Positions 62,623 to 64,000 of a stretch of 64,000 nucleotides of DNA are shown piece by piece (positions within the stretch are counted from its first letter, which is position 1; the number at the start of each line of letters is the position of its first letter). A program made the position numbers and the translations under genes. This DNA is from Pontibacter mangrovi (lineage in GTDB: Bacteria > Bacteroidota > Bacteroidia > Cytophagales > Hymenobacteraceae): the NCBI RefSeq assembly GCF_006385705.1, contig NZ_VFRQ01000004.1:367117-431116 (forward strand), given 5' to 3'. A model generated the notes under the pieces. That model did no database searches. It was not told the DNA's origin and worked only from the letters and a program-made list of their open reading frames with translations.

Positions 62623-62724
62623 ACTGAAACCTTCCAAGTATGATTAATGCATAGTTTACGAGCTACAACCCCAACAAAAAAATATTTAAAGTATGGAAAC
62701 AACTACACTAAATTTAGGCCTCTT

Positions 62725-63162
62725 ATGTCAAGACAAACAGCCTTACTATTTCTAAGTGCCGTGATAATCACATCATGTGTAGATTATCAGGAGGAGAAGC
62801 CTAGTGCTAAAGATGAGCGCACTAAATTAGAGGTACAAACGGTGCCGGTCCGGCTATCTAAACCGGCAGTTGTAATTTTTGAAATGGACTCCCTGGAAAT
62901 TGAGCAACTGAAGGAGGCTGACGGAGAAGACATCTTTTATACTGCCGCTGATGATCTGATGTGGTACAATTATCAGTTGCAGCAAAAGATGGACTCTCTG
63001 GCTATACCGATGATGTATACAGAAGACGATACTTTGAAGGTGATAACCCCAAACCAAACTTATGAGATTGTTAAGGACTCAACGTTTACCGTTTATACTT
63101 ACTTTTATTATGATGGAGAGGATCTAACCAGGGTAGATCTTTTTGACCTTCTTGATAACTAA
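62725..63162 (+). CDS. Hypothetical lipoprotein
   Basis: 145 residues from MSRQTALLFL; lipobox IITSC (Cys 18). The longer frame would put 26 basic residues before the signal. Acidic mature part, Met-rich (AIPMMYTEDD), no domain recognised. Confidence 0.65.
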   Translation: MSRQTALLFLSAVIITSCVDYQEEKPSAKDERTKLEVQTVPVRLSKPAVVIFEMDSLEIEQLKEADGEDIFYTAADDLMWYNYQLQQKMDSLAIPMMYTEDDTLKVITPNQTYEIVKDSTFTVYTYFYYDGEDLTRVDLFDLLDN

Positions 63163-63414
63163 AAAACAGCATTAACTTCCCCTTTATCAAAGAATTACCA
63201 AACCCTAAATTAACCCTCGCTACTCCTCCACATCCCGGAACATATCCTGGGTATCGGCAGCGCTTTCCAAAATTAGATACTCTGGGGCGTCACGTTAACA
63301 GCATGAAGCAGTAGGCTTGGATGCCAGATAGCCGCAGCTGCGCATTCTATTCGTTCAACAATGTGCTGGCCGGTACGTATGCTTTGCTCAGTATTACCTA
63401 CTCAATGACAAGCC
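63163..63414. other. Intergenic region
   Basis: About 250 bp without recognisable gene, repeat or hairpin. Confidence 0.4.
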
Positions 63415-63642
63415 ATGATCCTTCAGTTAACACCCAGCATCCTCGTAGAAACCCCCTTGGGCACAGGTCAAGCCCTGTTCATCATCGACTACGGCATGCA
63501 TCAGAATACCTGCTGGGTCGTGGCCCTGCAGCGAGATGGGGTCATCAAGCACTTCGACTGCAATGATGTGACCTTGTCGACCAACTACACTTACGGCATG
63601 AATTTGCCCCATAATAAACTCGATGAGCAGGCTACCTCATAA
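63415..63642 (+). CDS. Small hypothetical protein
   Basis: 75 residues: beta-rich with GQALFIIDYGMHQNTCWVVAL and FDCNDVTLSTNYT, resembling small conserved Hymenobacteraceae proteins often found next to signalling genes. No known function. Confidence 0.6.
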   Translation: MILQLTPSILVETPLGTGQALFIIDYGMHQNTCWVVALQRDGVIKHFDCNDVTLSTNYTYGMNLPHNKLDEQATS

Positions 63643-63865
63643 CCGACACCACACACTTCTAAACGCTTTACCGAAATAAGCTTGTGTGGCAAAGCCAAGA
63701 CGCTCACCAGGGTCGTTTGCTCCGGTCTGCCATTGCCAGGGTGTGGAGAAAGGATTAATTCTTAGGAACATCCCCGGCAATATTGCGTTACTTCCCTAGC
63801 AAAGCTCTACCCAAGCCCTGCTATCTTGCCGCAGGGGATATGTTTTTCCTGCGCCTAGTATACTA

Positions 63866-64000
63866 ATGAACCATACCATGAACGCCGCATTATTCAACGA
63901 GAACATCGCCTCCATCTTCATTGACCAGGTCAGAGAGTATGCCATCTTCGCCATGGACACCGAAGGAGTGATCACGACCTGGAACAAGGGCGCCGAGCGG
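63866..64000 (+). CDS. PAS-domain sensor protein, truncated by window edge
   Basis: The first 45 codons are present. IDQVREYAIFAMDTEGVITTWNKGAER is the opening of a PAS domain of the kind found at the N-terminus of Bacteroidota sensor kinases. The kinase part would lie beyond the window. Start ATG at 63866. Confidence 0.75.
   Translation, partial: MNHTMNAALFNENIASIFIDQVREYAIFAMDTEGVITTWNKGAER

Noticed and set aside
63321..63566. 81-codon frame overlapping the small gene at 63415
   Set aside because: Different frame, basic random composition; the 63415 frame has a protein-like beta pattern.

Overview
The window looks like a chromosomal segment of a Bacteroidota bacterium, most likely family Hymenobacteraceae and close to Pontibacter. 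The reasons are: about half G+C in the core, promoters of the Bacteroidetes type (TTG, about 19-21 bp, TAnnTTTG), few Shine-Dalgarno sequences, many lipoproteins and beta-barrel outer-membrane proteins, and families typical of the phylum (ThuA/sorbosone dehydrogenase fusion, head-GIN DUF2807, DUF4153/DUF4173). The genus is inference. No rRNA, tRNA, CRISPR array, integrase or transposase gene was seen.

Layout. 0-3.5 kb: a large lipoprotein fusing ThuA, sugar dehydrogenase, PKD and cytochrome c domains. 3.5-8 kb: a leftward cluster of membrane proteins with a winged-helix regulator and three copies of one operator palindrome. 8.3-11.8 kb: ribosome hibernation factor, SDR, DsbA-like protein, DUF1801 and a CDF metal exporter. 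11.8-16.3 kb: an OmpR-family two-component system, four 11-bp tandem boxes, then a SulP transporter and beta-carbonic anhydrase (probable bicarbonate uptake/hydration unit). 16.4-32.3 kb: outer-membrane and stress proteins, topoisomerase III, phosphoesterase, YdcF protein, semialdehyde dehydrogenase, rhodanese, L,D-transpeptidase, an exported acetolactate-decarboxylase-like lipoprotein and a CLC transporter. 32.4-42.4 kb: GntP permease, an AT-richer four-gene block between similar sequences that include a gene 3' end, glycosyltransferases, peroxiredoxin and hydrolase. 43-57.3 kb: ceramidase-like enzyme, MscS channel, Tex, twin beta-barrels, M48 and M28 peptidases, SDR and NUDIX.

57.4-62 kb is the most unusual part. 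Seven AT-rich single-gene units lie head to tail on the + strand. Six are followed by a 53-68 bp imperfect palindrome with the layout of an integron attC site. The 7-bp box that opens each of the first six units is the exact reverse complement of the box that begins the palindrome closing the same unit, as expected if each unit had been a circular cassette. No integrase is in the window, so this is an integron-type cassette array of the CALIN kind, or part of a larger integron. Most cargo appears to be envelope-targeted.

A second window-wide signal is the heptamer AAGTATA/TATACTT: roughly 110 copies by hand count against about 7 expected from base composition, in genes and between them, on both strands, and nearly absent from the cassette array. 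A dispersed intergenic repeat family (three copies) and a small inverted-repeat element nested in one copy complete the non-coding picture. A PAS-domain sensor gene is cut by the right edge.
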